Origin: Agrostemma githago
Taxonomy: Eukaryota; Streptophyta; Magnoliopsida; Caryophyllales; Caryophyllaceae
Length of the DNA stretch: 64,000 nt
Assembly: GCA_958450325.1 (NCBI GenBank)
Contig: OY288257.1
Location: 60,465,938-60,529,937 of the forward strand
Direction: 5' to 3'
Shown here: piece after piece, positions 19,794 to 31,530 of the stretch
How positions within the stretch are numbered: the stretch's first letter is position 1
How the letters are laid out: each line of letters opens with the position of its first letter
Position numbers and translations under genes: made by a program
Notes under the pieces: model-generated
Seen by the model: only the letters and a program-made list of their open reading frames with translations
The model's database searches: none
Told to the model about the DNA's origin: nothing

Positions 19794-20740
19794 ATGGTCT
19801 CATTTCAAACACCTTTCCCTGAGCTAACCCAAACCAACCCAACTCATCTTCAATCTGCTGACACTACTACTAACTCTAATAAGAAAAGAAAATGGGATCA
19901 CGATTCTCAGCCTCCTCCTAAGGACATCCTCCCTTTCAAACAATGGACAACCCGTCACAAGGCCGCCCCCATTCCCCTCACAACTACTAAATATTTCTCT
20001 GATATTGAGCTCCATCTCGAGACACCGTTGCCATCTGAGTGGCAACGCTGCCTCAATATTCAGGTATTGATATAATAAATACACATATATACTTTGTTTT
20101 AAAAGTTTTGTTACTAAAATAAAAAATATATAATTTTTTTTTTTTTGTATTTTGTATTTTGTATAAATTGTAGTATTTGTAGTTTCTCAAACATTCTACT
20201 TTTTGCACGCAGTCAGGAGAAATACACTTCTACAACACTAGAACACAAAAAAGAACAGCGAGAGATCCAAGAGAAGAGAGTTCAGAAGAGCCAACAAGTC
20301 CTCGGGATTGTCACATGAGCTTGGACCTTGAGCTTAACCTACCTTGTGGGTCACGCAACCATAATAATTATTCCTCATCAGAAGAAACAAAACATGTTAC
20401 TACTACAACGAAGAAGAAATCCCGCACCAGCCCCAGCACCACCACCACCACCACCACCACCACCTCACCTCCAACTACTCCCACTCATCATCTTTTCAAG
20501 AGTAGCCTGAACAATACAATAATTGAAAAGAACTTCTTCGAGAACTTGAAAGTGGAGGACGATGAGGAGTCAGCAGCAGCAGCAGCAGCAACAGAGATGA
20601 TGGCGGCCGCCTGTATGCGGTGCCACATGCTAGTCATGCTACAAAAGTCTTCACCAACATGCCCTAATTGCAAGTTTGTCCACCCTCCTTACCATACCCC
20701 TCCCGACCTCTTCAACCCCACACTTAGCCTCTCCTGCTGA
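19794..20740 (+). CDS. CFL1: CFL1-like WW-domain protein (cuticle development regulator family)
   Basis: Two exons, 19794-20063 and 20213-20740, joined in phase 0 across a 149-bp intron (CAG|GTATTG donor, CGCAG acceptor), giving 265 residues. The intron cuts the WW domain: LPSEWQRCLNIQ ends exon 1 and SGEIHFYNTRTQKRTARDP begins exon 2. The first Trp and the Tyr/Asn-Thr core are present, but the second conserved Trp is replaced (TARDP). C-terminal features are a short LDLELNLP motif near residue 126, a poly-Thr run from an ACC repeat, a poly-Ala run from GCA, and CMRCHMLVML...CPNCKFVHP with two CxxC pairs. Known relatives (CURLY FLAG LEAF 1) bind HD-ZIP IV factors and negatively affect cuticle formation, probably in the nucleus. 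LDLELNL resembles an EAR repression motif. The symbol reflects family membership only. Confidence 0.85.
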
Positions 20741-21485
20741 TCAACAATAATGATCACACATATGAGCAGTATTTTAATGAAATTCAGCACTAAATGAACC
20801 ATATATGTCAATAGTTATTTAGGTAATAATATGATAATATCAATATGGTACGAAGAAGAAGAAAAAAAGGATATCATTATTACTAGGTAGCTAGGGATGA
20901 GTACGTCCATCATGGGAGGTTGGAGTTGGTTAATGGTTATGAGTTGGGAAATTAAGATGTGTAAATATGGATTATGGGGAAGTAATTAATGAAAGCATTT
21001 AAAAAGCACGCAAGCAATATTTAGAGGTTTAGTTGAATGGTATTAGTATTAGTTTGGTTAATAATGTTAGTTTTTATTGCTTCCTAAAGTGGTATTCGTT
21101 GAGTAATTGATTGATAAGAATGGGTAACATACACAAGATAATATGGGCTACCAAAGTACGTAATACGGAGTATTAATGAATTAACGGTTTTTCTAATACG
21201 TTAACAAACTAGTTAAAGTAAGATGGAAATGAATACAATATTGTCTAAGTACGGTAAATAGAACTTAATATTTTCATTTTCGATAATAATATTCATATTC
21301 ATCTTTCTTTAATTAGATTATTAACATGTGTTTCCACTAGACACACGTTAGAAAAATCGATGAAGTAATTGCATTGTATTAATTAGGGTTTGTATTTTGG
21401 TAGTTTGTCATCATTCAACCGCTGTGGTTCATTGTGTATAAAAGGGAAAGGGAAAGGGAAGAGGGAGGGTAATAATCTAACACCT

Positions 21486-21560
<75 letters not shown>

Positions 21561-23104
21561 GAGGGGGCTCAACTTCCACCTAGCTAACATTCATGGCATT
21601 AGATGTGTGTATTCACCAAAACTTGCCTGAAATTGAATGAATGAGAGTTAATGCTTTGTTGCATGTTCCTCTGAAGGAAAGCAATACGAAAAGATAGATA
21701 ATATAGCTCCAAATATTAAAGATGGGCGAATCCATGACCACTCATCAACCAAAGGACTTCCTATATTCCTGCTTCATGGTACTATACATACTCTATAGTC
21801 GTCTAGACCATCACTCATTGCAACTATGACTTTTTTTGTAAAATGTCGACTTAGTCCTGGATGAGAAATGAATCACAATCTTGTGGTTGAAGTAAAGGAG
21901 CGGCTCTTTGATTGTAGTTGAGCTACTAACCCTTATTCTCAATCCTCTTTAAAGCTTACTAAAATACGAGATCACGTCTTGAATTGAGATTTTAAAAAAA
22001 ACTATGCTTACACACGTATATATTAGTAGCCTTAAAACAATACGGAGTATAGATATACTAGTTGGACTTCAATCACCACCTTGAAATTTTGAGTGACATG
22101 ACCTGGTATCAGAGTCACTGTGACCAACTGACCAATATATATAGTTGGTAGGGAAAACTTTATATATTAACCACTCTTCAAGTTCAATGAACATTTGAAC
22201 GAGGAAAAAATAATAAGATACAAATATATGATTCATCTAACAAGTCTAGTGTTGGGAAGCTAGGTATGTAGAGCGAAAAGGAGAAATGTCATATTCCTTC
22301 AAAATCATTCCATAAGGGTTTAATTTGTCTTAAAGAAGAGAAATTAAGTTACAAATTCATTTTTATTTTACTTTTCCTTTTCTTTCCAACTCCGTTGTAT
22401 TAAGACTAGCTAGTAACCATATAGTAATTTAAACAAAGTCTTTTCTTTTATTTTCCTTTTTCTCCCTTTGCTTTTTCTCCAAATCTTCCGTTCGAAAAAG
22501 ATTTGAGGGCAGGATTCGGAGGTACTGGAAACCAAATTAAATCAAATAAAGAGAGGATCGGATTTTATAGTGAAAAGATGATGAATTAATGAAAGAGTGA
22601 TAAATATATAGGGATGTTAATGAAGCGGGTAAATGGACACGACTTCAAACCCACCTAAACTAGGGGGCGTGTTGGATATGATTTGGTGGATGGAGAGGTG
22701 AGTTCGGATACCAAAAATCTCACAACTTGTGGGTGTCCGGAAAGTGCAAAGTATGCATTTTGGTTTAGGGTGTTGGACTCTTATCAAAATATATCGTAGT
22801 ATCCATCAATCGTAATTACATTTAATTTGCCCCCAATGACATCCCTAATGGCAAGAACTAGTATTCCAATATAAGATGACATATACATGTATCTCACTTT
22901 AATACTTACCGATCATGAGAACAAAGACATGTATCGTCATCATTTCGAACATTAACGCACACATGAAAAAGATGGAAATGATAAAAGACGTGATAAAAAA
23001 ATAATTCAAAAAGAATAAGATGGAAAGAGATATGAGAAGACGTATGATGGTCGAGTGAAGATGGAAAAAGAAGAGATCGACTTGAATTTTTATCGCATGT
23101 TAAT
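20741..23104. other. Gene-free spacer downstream of the CFL1-like gene
   Basis: AT-rich, with a TAA microsatellite, two TACGGAGTA words (21164, 22041), a short match to a Ty1-copia primer binding site (TGGTATCAGAG, 22104-22114) without a recognisable LTR next to it, and a TAGGGATGTTAATGAAGCGGG stretch at about 22613 that resembles the end of a hAT-type repeat. No gene seen. Confidence 0.5.
21487..21559. repeat. TAA trinucleotide microsatellite
   Basis: About 24 uninterrupted TAA units. It should be length-polymorphic. Confidence 0.95.
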
Positions 23105-23107
23105 TAA

Positions 23108-24427
23108 AGGCAATAGCAATGGTGTAGGATAAGAAGTTTTACATATACCCTTTAGCTCTATACCCATTGTTCCACACAATAAGGAGCTCCTTATATGAAA
23201 TCGGTTTCTAAAGTAAGAAACCGGTTTCATGTAGGGAAAAGAGAGAAAAAGCGGGACCACAAAGAAAATAAGGAACTTTTGAGATTTAAAAAGTTTCATA
23301 ATTGATAATTGAGTTTTTTTGTCAAAAGGCACCTAACATTTAGGCATTTTGCAAAAAAGGCACCTATAGTTTTTTTTTTTTTTTTTGCCCAAAAGCACCT
23401 TAAATTTAGATTTCTTTGTTAAAAGGCACCAAACACCAAATTCCGTCAAAAAACCGTCAATATTGACGGTTCTCATCCTTTAATCTTTTTTTTCTCAACT
23501 CTTAATCAACATTCATCCCTTAATCAAACTCAATTAACATCTTCTTACCCTCTTTCTTTACATTACCTTTATTATCTCACTTTCTCATCCCCTTTATTTA
23601 TCACAAGGCCAAAATATTTCATTTTTCCTTCCCAAAAAACTTAATTCCATCCAAAACCCCTTTTATTTTCCCCTTAATTGAACCACACATTTTTTTTTCT
23701 TCACTTTTGCATATTCTCAATTAAAATGACATATTTAAGTAATATACACATAAAGAATGAAATACAAATGGTTATTAAAACCAAAAATGAATTGACAAAA
23801 AAAAATAACAAATGATTACTCATAAATCATATTCGTCTAATAACCTCTAATACACATACTCCAAAATTATACCCGAAATTAAGGGTAAATAACATAAAAA
23901 TAAAAATTGAATTAAAAAAATTAATTTGTTATTGATAACTTAATGATTACTTAAATGAAAAGTTATGATCGAAAACTAATCGATTGAGCAAAAACTTGGT
24001 GGTTATGACTTAAATAATGGAGATTGATTGAGATGTATACAAATGAAGAGTAGCTAGGAACGAGGGTTTGATTAAAAAATGAATGTTGAATTAAGGAAAA
24101 TGGTTGATTGGGTTTGATTAAGGAAAGATTGAATTTGATTAAGAAAGAAGGGTTGATTAAGAGAGAATGGTTGATTAAGAGATGAAGGAAGATGATTAAA
24201 AGAGGAGGATCGTCAATATTAACGGTTTTTTGACGGGAATTGAGATTTGGAGCCTTTCAACAAAAAAATGTAAATTTAAGGTGCTTTTGGACAAAAAATA
24301 AAACTATAGGTGCCTTTTTTACAGAATGCCTAAATGTTAGGTGCCTTTTGACAAAAAAACCTTGATAATTTGGGTTGATGTGTCCGTGAAAAAGTTTAAT
24401 ATGAAACTTTAACCATTGTTATTGCCC
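23108..24427. mobile_element. Tourist-like MITE split by a nested MULE
   Basis: Inverted ends AGGCAATAGCAATGG (left) and CCATTGTTATTGCCC (right) with TAA on both sides (23105-23107, 24428-24430), fitting a PIF/Harbinger-type 3-bp TSD. Removing the MULE at 23311-24361 and one TSD copy leaves about 260 bp. A related copy begins at 63611. Confidence 0.6.
23311..24361. mobile_element. Non-autonomous Mutator-like element
   Basis: 1051 bp with an exact 9-bp TSD TTGATAATT (23302-23310, 24362-24370). The inverted repeats are about 160 bp, starting near GTTTTTTTGTCAAAAGGCAC, and contain a repeated AAAGGCACC word. The interior is AT-rich without a transposase. It lies inside the Tourist-like MITE, so it is the younger of the two. 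Confidence 0.85.
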
Positions 24428-24897
24428 TAAGTGAGAATTACTTATTATTTGGTAGTTATTGATTATTACTTTTCTCATGCAAAACCAGTTCCTAAATATT
24501 CATTGATTGGATGTGTGTATTCGATACACTATAACATTAATGAGTAATACTCTGTATTAATTAGTTTCGTTATATATAACCCGTCTCTCTCTAATCATTA
24601 ACAAGCTAATTAAGGTGTTGACATGGAGTACTAGCTAGTATAATTTCGATGCAGTCTCGCGATTCATGCATGGTTTAAGAATAGATATGCATGAGCTAGC
24701 ATGATAGGCTAAACTTTTTATTAAGAGGTTAACAGCAAGTGATTAGCTTAATTACTAGCCGCTAATCAAAGATTCAAAGTAAATGAAGGGGTAATACTGT
24801 ATACATACCGTACACGTACACATAAGTGATGGAGAGCCCTTAGCTTAGCTTGACAGTAGTATTAAATTTTCAAAGTTGTCAGACGCATTATTATATA

Positions 24898-24988
24898 CTA
24901 CCTCCCATTCACTAGAAACCTACCAAATATTGAATATATGTGAGGTATATTTTAATTAAATAGTAGGATTCCAGTAAATAAGAGGGAG
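24898..24988. mobile_element. Stowaway MITE
   Basis: 91 bp flanked by TA (24896-24897, 24989-24990). Ends CTACCTCCCATTCACTAGAA and its complement CTCCCTCTTATTTACTGGAA are imperfect inverted repeats of the Stowaway type. Confidence 0.65.
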
Positions 24989-24990
24989 TA

Positions 24991-25278
24991 TATCGCAAAA
25001 AATACAAAGAGAGCGAGGCCTGAAATATTGACAACATACATTATATGAGTATTCCGTAGTCGTCCGTACTACTAAAGGCCTTCAAACATTCAACCTACTG
25101 TTTCACATCACCCAAACCATTGCACAACCCAGTAACGTATGTAGCCCTCCATCAAATTTGAAGGCCGGTAGATAGGTGGCGCTAACAAAATTGGATATGT
25201 GATGACCTCTATATCAAATTTGGTTATCGAATTTCCTGTATATTTTTCTATATAATATCTTCGTTAATGTTGTATAAT

Positions 25279-25312
<34 letters not shown>

Positions 25313-25440
25313 AAGATTTTTATTTACTTAAACAATTCAACCTTAATTTTTAAAACGGATTGAGCACCCTTTACCGTTCTACTAGAGTACTAGGCTAATA
25401 GTCACCTTACCAATTAAATATGCAGCATCATATACTACTT
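24991..25440. other. Non-coding spacer with an AT microsatellite
   Basis: AT-rich sequence without coding signal. An (AT) run of about 15 units lies at 25280-25311. Confidence 0.6.
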
Positions 25441-25445
25441 GAGTT

Positions 25446-26190
25446 TGTTATCACGGTAGTAGTAGAAGCAGGGAAAGAGAAGGGTTAGATCTTATCTGAA
25501 ACGAAGAACAGAAGCTGTGTCGCGACTAGAACGTCACTGTCCTAAAGTTGATTTATGCCCCGTCTACTACACACGGCCTCAATGGCACCCAACCCCAGGA
25601 TTCCACAACTATTCCGTAACTTCAGTGTAGGTGAAGCACGGTTGAATACAGCCAAGAACGTTTGCCAACAACTTAACCGAAACAGAGAAATGTATAAGAA
25701 GTATGAAGTATGAGAAAGAATGTGTGAGTTGATTGTGTGACTGAAGTGAAAAGGGAGAGCAGTATATATAGTGTGACAAGTGTAAGATTTCAGTGTGCCA
25801 CAGTAAATGCACACTGGAAACTTGCACAATCAGTACAGTAATCAGTCTCGAAAAGGCACAACAATCAGTCTCGAAAATGACAGAAGACTGACTGAGTTTG
25901 AAAAGGATGCTTCTGGAAAAAACAATAATCCGACTACTAAAAATTACCCGCAAGCGGTGCGCCGCAGGCGCTCTACCAAAGCCCCCAGCCTCAGCCCCAA
26001 GCCCCAGCCCGAGCCCAGGCGACTCGGCTCGGCGCGCGCGCGCGTATGTGGTGTACATAGTCCTCTCTTGTACACATCTAGTAGAGCATTAAAGAGGGTC
26101 ATATATGAACATGTTTTAGTAGTCATAAATGATCCATGTGGGATAGTTAATGACACTTAATGAGCTTCTTTTGAAGCATTAACTCTAACA
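25446..26190 (-). mobile_element. Solo LTR, probably Ty1-copia
   Basis: 745 bp with TGTTA at one end and TAACA at the other, flanked by an exact 5-bp duplication GAGTT (25441-25445, 26191-26195). A TATA box (CTATATATACTG on the minus strand, about 25762-25773) gives the orientation. There is no second LTR or internal region, so this is the product of recombination between two LTRs. A GC-rich patch with a CGCGCGCGCG run lies at 25960-26045. The copia assignment rests only on the TGTTA/TAACA ends. Confidence 0.8.
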
Positions 26191-26195
26191 GAGTT

Positions 26196-27132
26196 TACCT
26201 ACAAGCTAACATGCATAGAATTGATAGGCCAGGCTTTGACAAACATGTACTCCATTAATATATCAAAATACTAGTTTATTTTAATTATCCATACGACAAC
26301 ATAATCCGGTATTTCAATGACTTCCGTTAATTGTGAGGTAAAAATTATACTGTAGTACTGAGTATATGAATAAGACAAAATCAGAATAAATAAGGAGTAA
26401 ATGTTTATATTTATCGTAGCAATATAAAGAGGTTATTTTTGAATGATGCAAGATGGAGATGAAAATTACGACGATTGTTACATATATCACAGATATTTTT
26501 CTTTCATCAAAATCGAGAATTTAATGAGCAGCTAAAATGAGTCCCTGGGCTGATTAAAGAATATGAATGGCAATTTAAGTGGGAGCATGCATGGTTTAAT
26601 GCAGATGGCTCCATTAAAATATATATACACTACTCCCTACAATTCAAAGTTGGCCATTACATCCTCCGTCTTATTTGATTGTTATCTAGAGTAGTATGAA
26701 TACTTTTGAAATGAAATTCAGAAATAACAATGAGTGAATTTGGATCACACAAAATTCACTTCCTTTACATAATTATAACAAAAACTTATCAAAAATGAAA
26801 ATAGATAATTATTGAATAATAATACACCAAAAAGAGAACAGTAACTCTCATGTAAGACCGTCTCACGATAATTTTATCATAAGATCTCTCACATGGACAC
26901 ATAAGAATAGTTACAAATAGATAACAATTCAATAAAACGGACAAATAATGAGCAATCTATATGCATGTTGTATAGGGTACACCCATCACATTCTTTAGGG
27001 TGAATGGGTGATTATCAGCAATAACTATCTTCCTTAAAGAGACATGTGATACATCACTCTAATAGAAGCTATTCCAACTTACATGCCTAGGAACCACACA
27101 GTAAATACAATAAATACTCCGTATAATTTAGT
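26196..27132. other. Non-coding spacer
   Basis: AT-rich. A pair of diverged inverted segments (TCCGTCTTATTTGATTGTTATCT near 26668 and its complement near 26918) suggests an old Stowaway-like element. No gene seen. Confidence 0.4.
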
Positions 27133-27134
27133 TA

Positions 27135-27338
27135 CCCCCTCCCCCCACTAAGATCTTCCCACTTTCCTTAAAAGGAAACTCCACTAAGATTTTTCCACTT
27201 CAAAATTTTTCTTATTTATCCATTATACTCTCTTCTTATTGGTTACTTTTTGTGATTTGATATCTTGAAACCTACCAAACAATTTACCACCTTTCATTGT
27301 CAGGTCATAGTGGGAAGAACATTGTGGTGAGGAGGGAG
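27135..27338. mobile_element. Stowaway MITE
   Basis: 204 bp flanked by TA (27133-27134, 27339-27340). Ends CCCCCTCCCCCCAC and CTCCCTCCTCACCAC (complement of the right end), both followed by CTTCCCACT, form imperfect inverted repeats. Confidence 0.65.
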
Positions 27339-27340
27339 TA

Positions 27341-28753
27341 TAATTTATTCTACTTCCTAGTGTTTCCCTTAGCTATCTATTCCTTATCATGCATGCGTAC
27401 TTCCATCTCGCTACAACCAAAACTAAATAAACATACAAGACCACAAGTAATATAGTAGGTCGGTCGTCGGTCGATTTCTTTCTGTAAAAAGATTATTTAT
27501 TTAGTATTATTGATGAATGGAAAAGTTTTTATACAACGGGAATGTGTGAAACTATCTTACTCACGTAATAACTAATGAATCACGAAAAAGGAACAATTAG
27601 TTATGGGTATGAGGAAAAGGAAGAGCAAAAGAAACAGAGTACGGAGTATGTAGTAAGGATCGGCCCTTCACCTTTTGTTTCTTAATTATACCCATTTTCA
27701 CCTTTGTATGATTGTATTCTATAATCTCTTTGTTTCATCCATTTATATACGTTTATTTTATGCACGCGGTACTAAAAGTATAAAAATTTAATATCAATGA
27801 TGAATTTGATTAAACAATTTCAAGAAGATCTTACAGAACTATAAATTATCTTACATATTACCCCCTCCAAACCCCTAAGATTTTCTCACTTATTATTATA
27901 TTAAAAATTCTCTCACGTATAAAAAAGTGTCAAAGAAACGAATGTATACAAATGGAGGAAATCGAGGGTAACATTTCTCACTCAGACGCATTACTTGTTG
28001 CAAAAAGAAAGTACTACGGAACAAATACAGGGAGAGGGGTAAAAAGGAGGGCATGCAGTTGCAGTTCCATAATGGTTGGGTAAGTCATAAGTGGTTCAGT
28101 GACAGAAGGTAAGATGAGAGTGGATGAGTTCATTTAGTATTGGATACAGACACATGTTTTACATTTATAGTCAGTCAAGCTCGGTTATTGAATGCCCCCA
28201 AACATTTAGATCAACCCTCAACACAACAATTGGGCTTCAATTAACACAAAGAAGTATTAATAAGCCACAAAACGGTATGGCCCAAGAGGCCAGGAATGCA
28301 AGAAAACAATAACATAACATGCAAACCTCACCCACGAGTAGGAATGGCAATGGCGCGGTCGGGCGGGTCTGGATTGGATCCACTAGAACCCAGGTCCAGA
28401 TCTGTCATACCTACCCTAGATCTATGCCCGACCCAGACCCCCATGGGTCCAAAATTCTTAGACTCGGACTCGACCATCGTGTCTGGGGCGGTACTTGGTC
28501 TACCCATAGTCCAAAATATGGCAGGTTACAAGAAAAAAAAATACAGCAAATCCCAAAAATCAACAACGATATTAGAGATATTACCATACTACTACTAGGA
28601 GAGTATACATACATATATGGAGTATTATAGAGATAATAATATTAGTAAAATATAGTATTAGAGAATATTATGAGTATCATGATATTCTCGGTAATATTCT
28701 AGGAAAATTATCAAGCCATTGTATTACAAATACGGTGACATATCTATATCTAT
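27341..28753. other. Non-coding spacer with old MITE fragments and a GC-rich repeat
   Basis: Contains a possible decayed Stowaway element (about 27725-27960, ends CTTTGTTTCATCCATTTATA and its near complement) and, from 28339, a TAGGAATGGCAATGG start followed by GGTCGGGCGGGT, typical of hAT-type non-autonomous ends. No gene recognised; the overlapping 100-codon frames at 28296-28630 look like chance reading of this repeat. Confidence 0.4.
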
Positions 28754-28975
28754 GGACTCATTTGGTTACTCATATAATTACCCGGAAGTGCAAAATCACA
28801 TGAATTGCACTTTCTCTCTAATGGGGAACCAAGTCCCTTGGTGTGTAGAACTTCTCGCATGAAGTTATTTCCCACCTGGCAACCAAACAATATTTTTCTA
28901 ATTCTTATGAAATACAAATTCACGTGAATTTAAGTTTCCAGTAACTTCATCTTACCATGGTGAACCAAACGAGCC
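28754..28975. mobile_element. Small inverted-repeat MITE
   Basis: 222 bp, ends GGACTCATTTGGTTACTC and GGCTCGTTTGGTTCACC (complement of the right end), with a central CACATGAATTGCAC / CACGTGAATTT pair. The TSD is unclear because both flanks are TA-rich. The superfamily (hAT or PIF) is not resolved. Confidence 0.5.
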
Positions 28976-29221
28976 ATATATATATATACTATTAAATGTC
29001 AAACATAAGCAACTCATTTCACCATTTCAATTTGAGAGTATTTGATGAAACTGTGGATGTCACTTTCTTCTTATTGGTAAACTTTTTTTCTTTTAAAATA
29101 TGAAGGCTAAGTAATTGATTCATTGAATGTGTATTATTAAATGCAAATATTAGATGAAATTAAAATTTTGATTTATACATTTTATTAAAGATTTATCATT
29201 TTATTTAAATTATAATTATAA

Positions 29222-29539
29222 GAGTAAATTAGAAATTACTCCCTTAAAAAATGCGTATATTAAAATTTACTCCCTTATGATTTTTTTTTAAATATTTTAC
29301 ACCCTTAAAAATTACGTCGAAATAAGGATGAGGTGAGGTGAGGTGGGGTGGGGGAGGGGCGTACTATTAATGAATGGCATTTCGGTCAGTAAAATCATAA
29401 ATCCATCGGAATAATAATTTGCAGGTAAATTTTGAAGTTTTGCATCTTTTTGGGTATTGTAAAATATTAAAAAAAAAAAATCATAAGGGAGTAAATTTTA
29501 ATAAACACATCTTTGAAAGGGGTAATTTCTAATTTACTC
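29222..29539. mobile_element. Short MULE-type MITE
   Basis: 318 bp with an exact 9-bp TSD TAATTATAA (29213-29221, 29540-29548) and inverted ends starting GAGTAAATTAGAAATTAC, extending about 80 bp with repeated TTACTCCCTTA words. It has no coding capacity. Confidence 0.8.
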
Positions 29540-29694
29540 TAATTATAATAATGTTGTTGTCGTTGTCGTTAGCGTTATTTATAGTCAACAAAAGTCTATA
29601 TTGATAATCATATACAAAATTCTCATTATAACATGGTAATTACAAGACTTAATCAAAAACAATCATTTTAAGCTAAGATAAAAATAAAAATAAA

Positions 29695-30172
29695 AAATTC
29701 CCATTTGTACCCTCTAATTTTTCACTTTTCCCAGTTGTACCCCTCTAAGTTCTAATTTCGAGTTTTCGCCTCGTCAAAATCAAAAAAACATGCAATAATA
29801 AGTGAGAAAAGCAACGGAGAATATGATGATGATGATGGTACATAGAGGAAGAATGGCCGATGATATGGCGATGATCAGTGAATTCGAACAGGGGAAGAAA
29901 TGAAGGAAGAGGAAGGGTTTGTAGTTTGAAATGAGAATGAAGGGGTAATTAGGAATTAACGAAGGCCAAAAGGCTACTAGACCGACATCTCACTCGCCAT
30001 GTCATTAGATTAGGACAGCAAGTTGGCACTTAACAGCCATACTTAACGGCTAATTCTAGTTTAGTTACCGGTTGAGAGTAATTAACAAAGTTCAAGGGTA
30101 CAGTTGGGAATTGCGTATACGCAGGGGTACAATTGGGAAAAGTGAAAACTTAGAGGGTACAAATGGGAATTT
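29695..30172. mobile_element. Inverted-repeat element with GGTACA...TGGGAA repeats
   Basis: 478 bp with about 53-bp inverted ends beginning AAATTCCCATTTGTACCC. The right arm carries three copies of GGTACA followed by TGGGAA; the left arm carries the complement. It resembles the motif array at 478-798. I could not fix a TSD because the flanks are A-rich. Confidence 0.6.
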
Positions 30173-30383
30173 CCCAAAAAAAATGTTCATTCCAAAATTT
30201 ATATTTGATGCAAAGTATCTATATTATATATGTTCTATTAAAACTCAAATAAACCTTCATCCATCCATCCATCATTTGCATAATGTTATATTCTAATAAG
30301 GCCACATGTTCTACTCTAATTGGCAAAACAACTAAACCAACACTCAGTTAATTACGAAAGAATATTAAAAAGTACTAAAAGCA

Positions 30384-30975
30384 ATCAATTGATGATAAAC
30401 GGGTGATCAAAAGAGGCGATCAAAAGAGGTAAGCACGTGCACGGCACGACCGGTCCCAAGTCGGGCCGCGGCGCCAATTTGAAGACAAGCATGTGCCTAG
30501 GCACGACCCGGCACGAGGCACGGTTGAGCCGACACGACTCAAAATCCAAAAAAGATGAAAAATCTTGAAACCGGGTCCGGGCTAGGAACCGTGTCTCGGC
30601 GCATGTTCTCAGAGTCAGGCACGGCCCGACACGACACGGTGGACCTTCCAGGCACGAATGGACGACACGAAGCACGACTGGGCCGACACGAAGCACGGCT
30701 CGACACGTCCGGTTTGCCGGCTTTAGTCTAACGTATGAAGTTAAACATTAAAATCACTTTTATTTGGATCAATCTAAGAGATTACTAGTCTTCTGGTCGT
30801 CAATTTTATCAGTTCGGGTTCAAACCGGACGGGTTCTGCTCACTGGTTATCGGGTTGTATCGGGTCTCAGGTCACAAGCGGGTTGGATCGGATCGGTTTC
30901 GGGTGACTACATTTTCGGGTTCTAACGGGTCGGGGATCGGGCAAGTCGGGTCGGGTTAGCTTTTGTCAGCTCTAG
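30384..30975. repeat. GC-rich GGCACGACACGG / CGGGTTCGGG repeat
   Basis: Two blocks of simple GC-rich words in AT-rich surroundings: CACGACACGG-type (30430-30720) and GGGTTCGGGT-type (30800-30960). The second ends in GTCAGCTCTAG (30965-30975), which resembles the end of the GGGCC-rich element interrupted by the retrotransposon. Probably a non-autonomous hAT-type element or a chimera of two. Confidence 0.4.
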
Positions 30976-31226
30976 TGCCCGTACACGCAACACAAAAAGC
31001 AAATCGAGCAACCCAAAGTAACGACCTTGACTATTATAAAGTTAGGAGTTTAGGACAAGATAAAACAGGAACAAAATGGGTGGTACTCTTCCATCCCGGC
31101 CATAAATCACCACTATTACCTTTCGCACAAACCCCTACATGATTGTCATATCCTAAAGATTTGTCCAATACATCAGCCTTCTTAATACTACCCTTTGTCG
31201 TCATAAGGAAGAGAAATTCAAACTTT

Positions 31227-31530
31227 GGGCTCGCTTGGGATGAGTTTAATTATTCCGGGGATAATAGTTCAAAAATGAACTAGAAATGGATGAACTTGTT
31301 GCTTGATTGTAATATTTTATAGTGTAAAAGGGATACGAGGGGGGAATAATTACTCCCATTGGGGGTAATGCATTACTTGGGGGAGAGGGGAGTAATAATT
31401 CTCCCCTAAATAAGCTATACTTCCTTAATTTTCTCCATTTCCGCTTAATATCATCACTATTTTCCATCATTTTCTAGTTCATTTTTGCTCTATTACCCCC
31501 GGAATAATTAACCCCATCCCAAGCGAGCCC
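31227..31530. mobile_element. MITE with GGGCTCGCTTGGGATG ends
   Basis: 304 bp with about 62-bp inverted repeats (GGGCTCGCTTGGGATG, then GTTTAATTATTCCGGGG) that agree at most positions. The interior is short and non-coding. The flanks do not show a convincing TSD. Confidence 0.65.

Noticed and set aside
22104..22114. TGGTATCAGAG, the start of a typical Ty1-copia primer binding site
   Set aside because: No LTR end or coding remnant next to it. A lone 11-base match is not enough to call a retrotransposon.
25609..26160. Overlapping frames on both strands with Pro/Arg-rich ends
   Set aside because: They lie inside the solo LTR and reflect its GC-rich patch.
26668..26960. Possible Stowaway element with diverged arms
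   Set aside because: The arms match only in part and no clean TA boundary was found, so it was not listed as a separate element.
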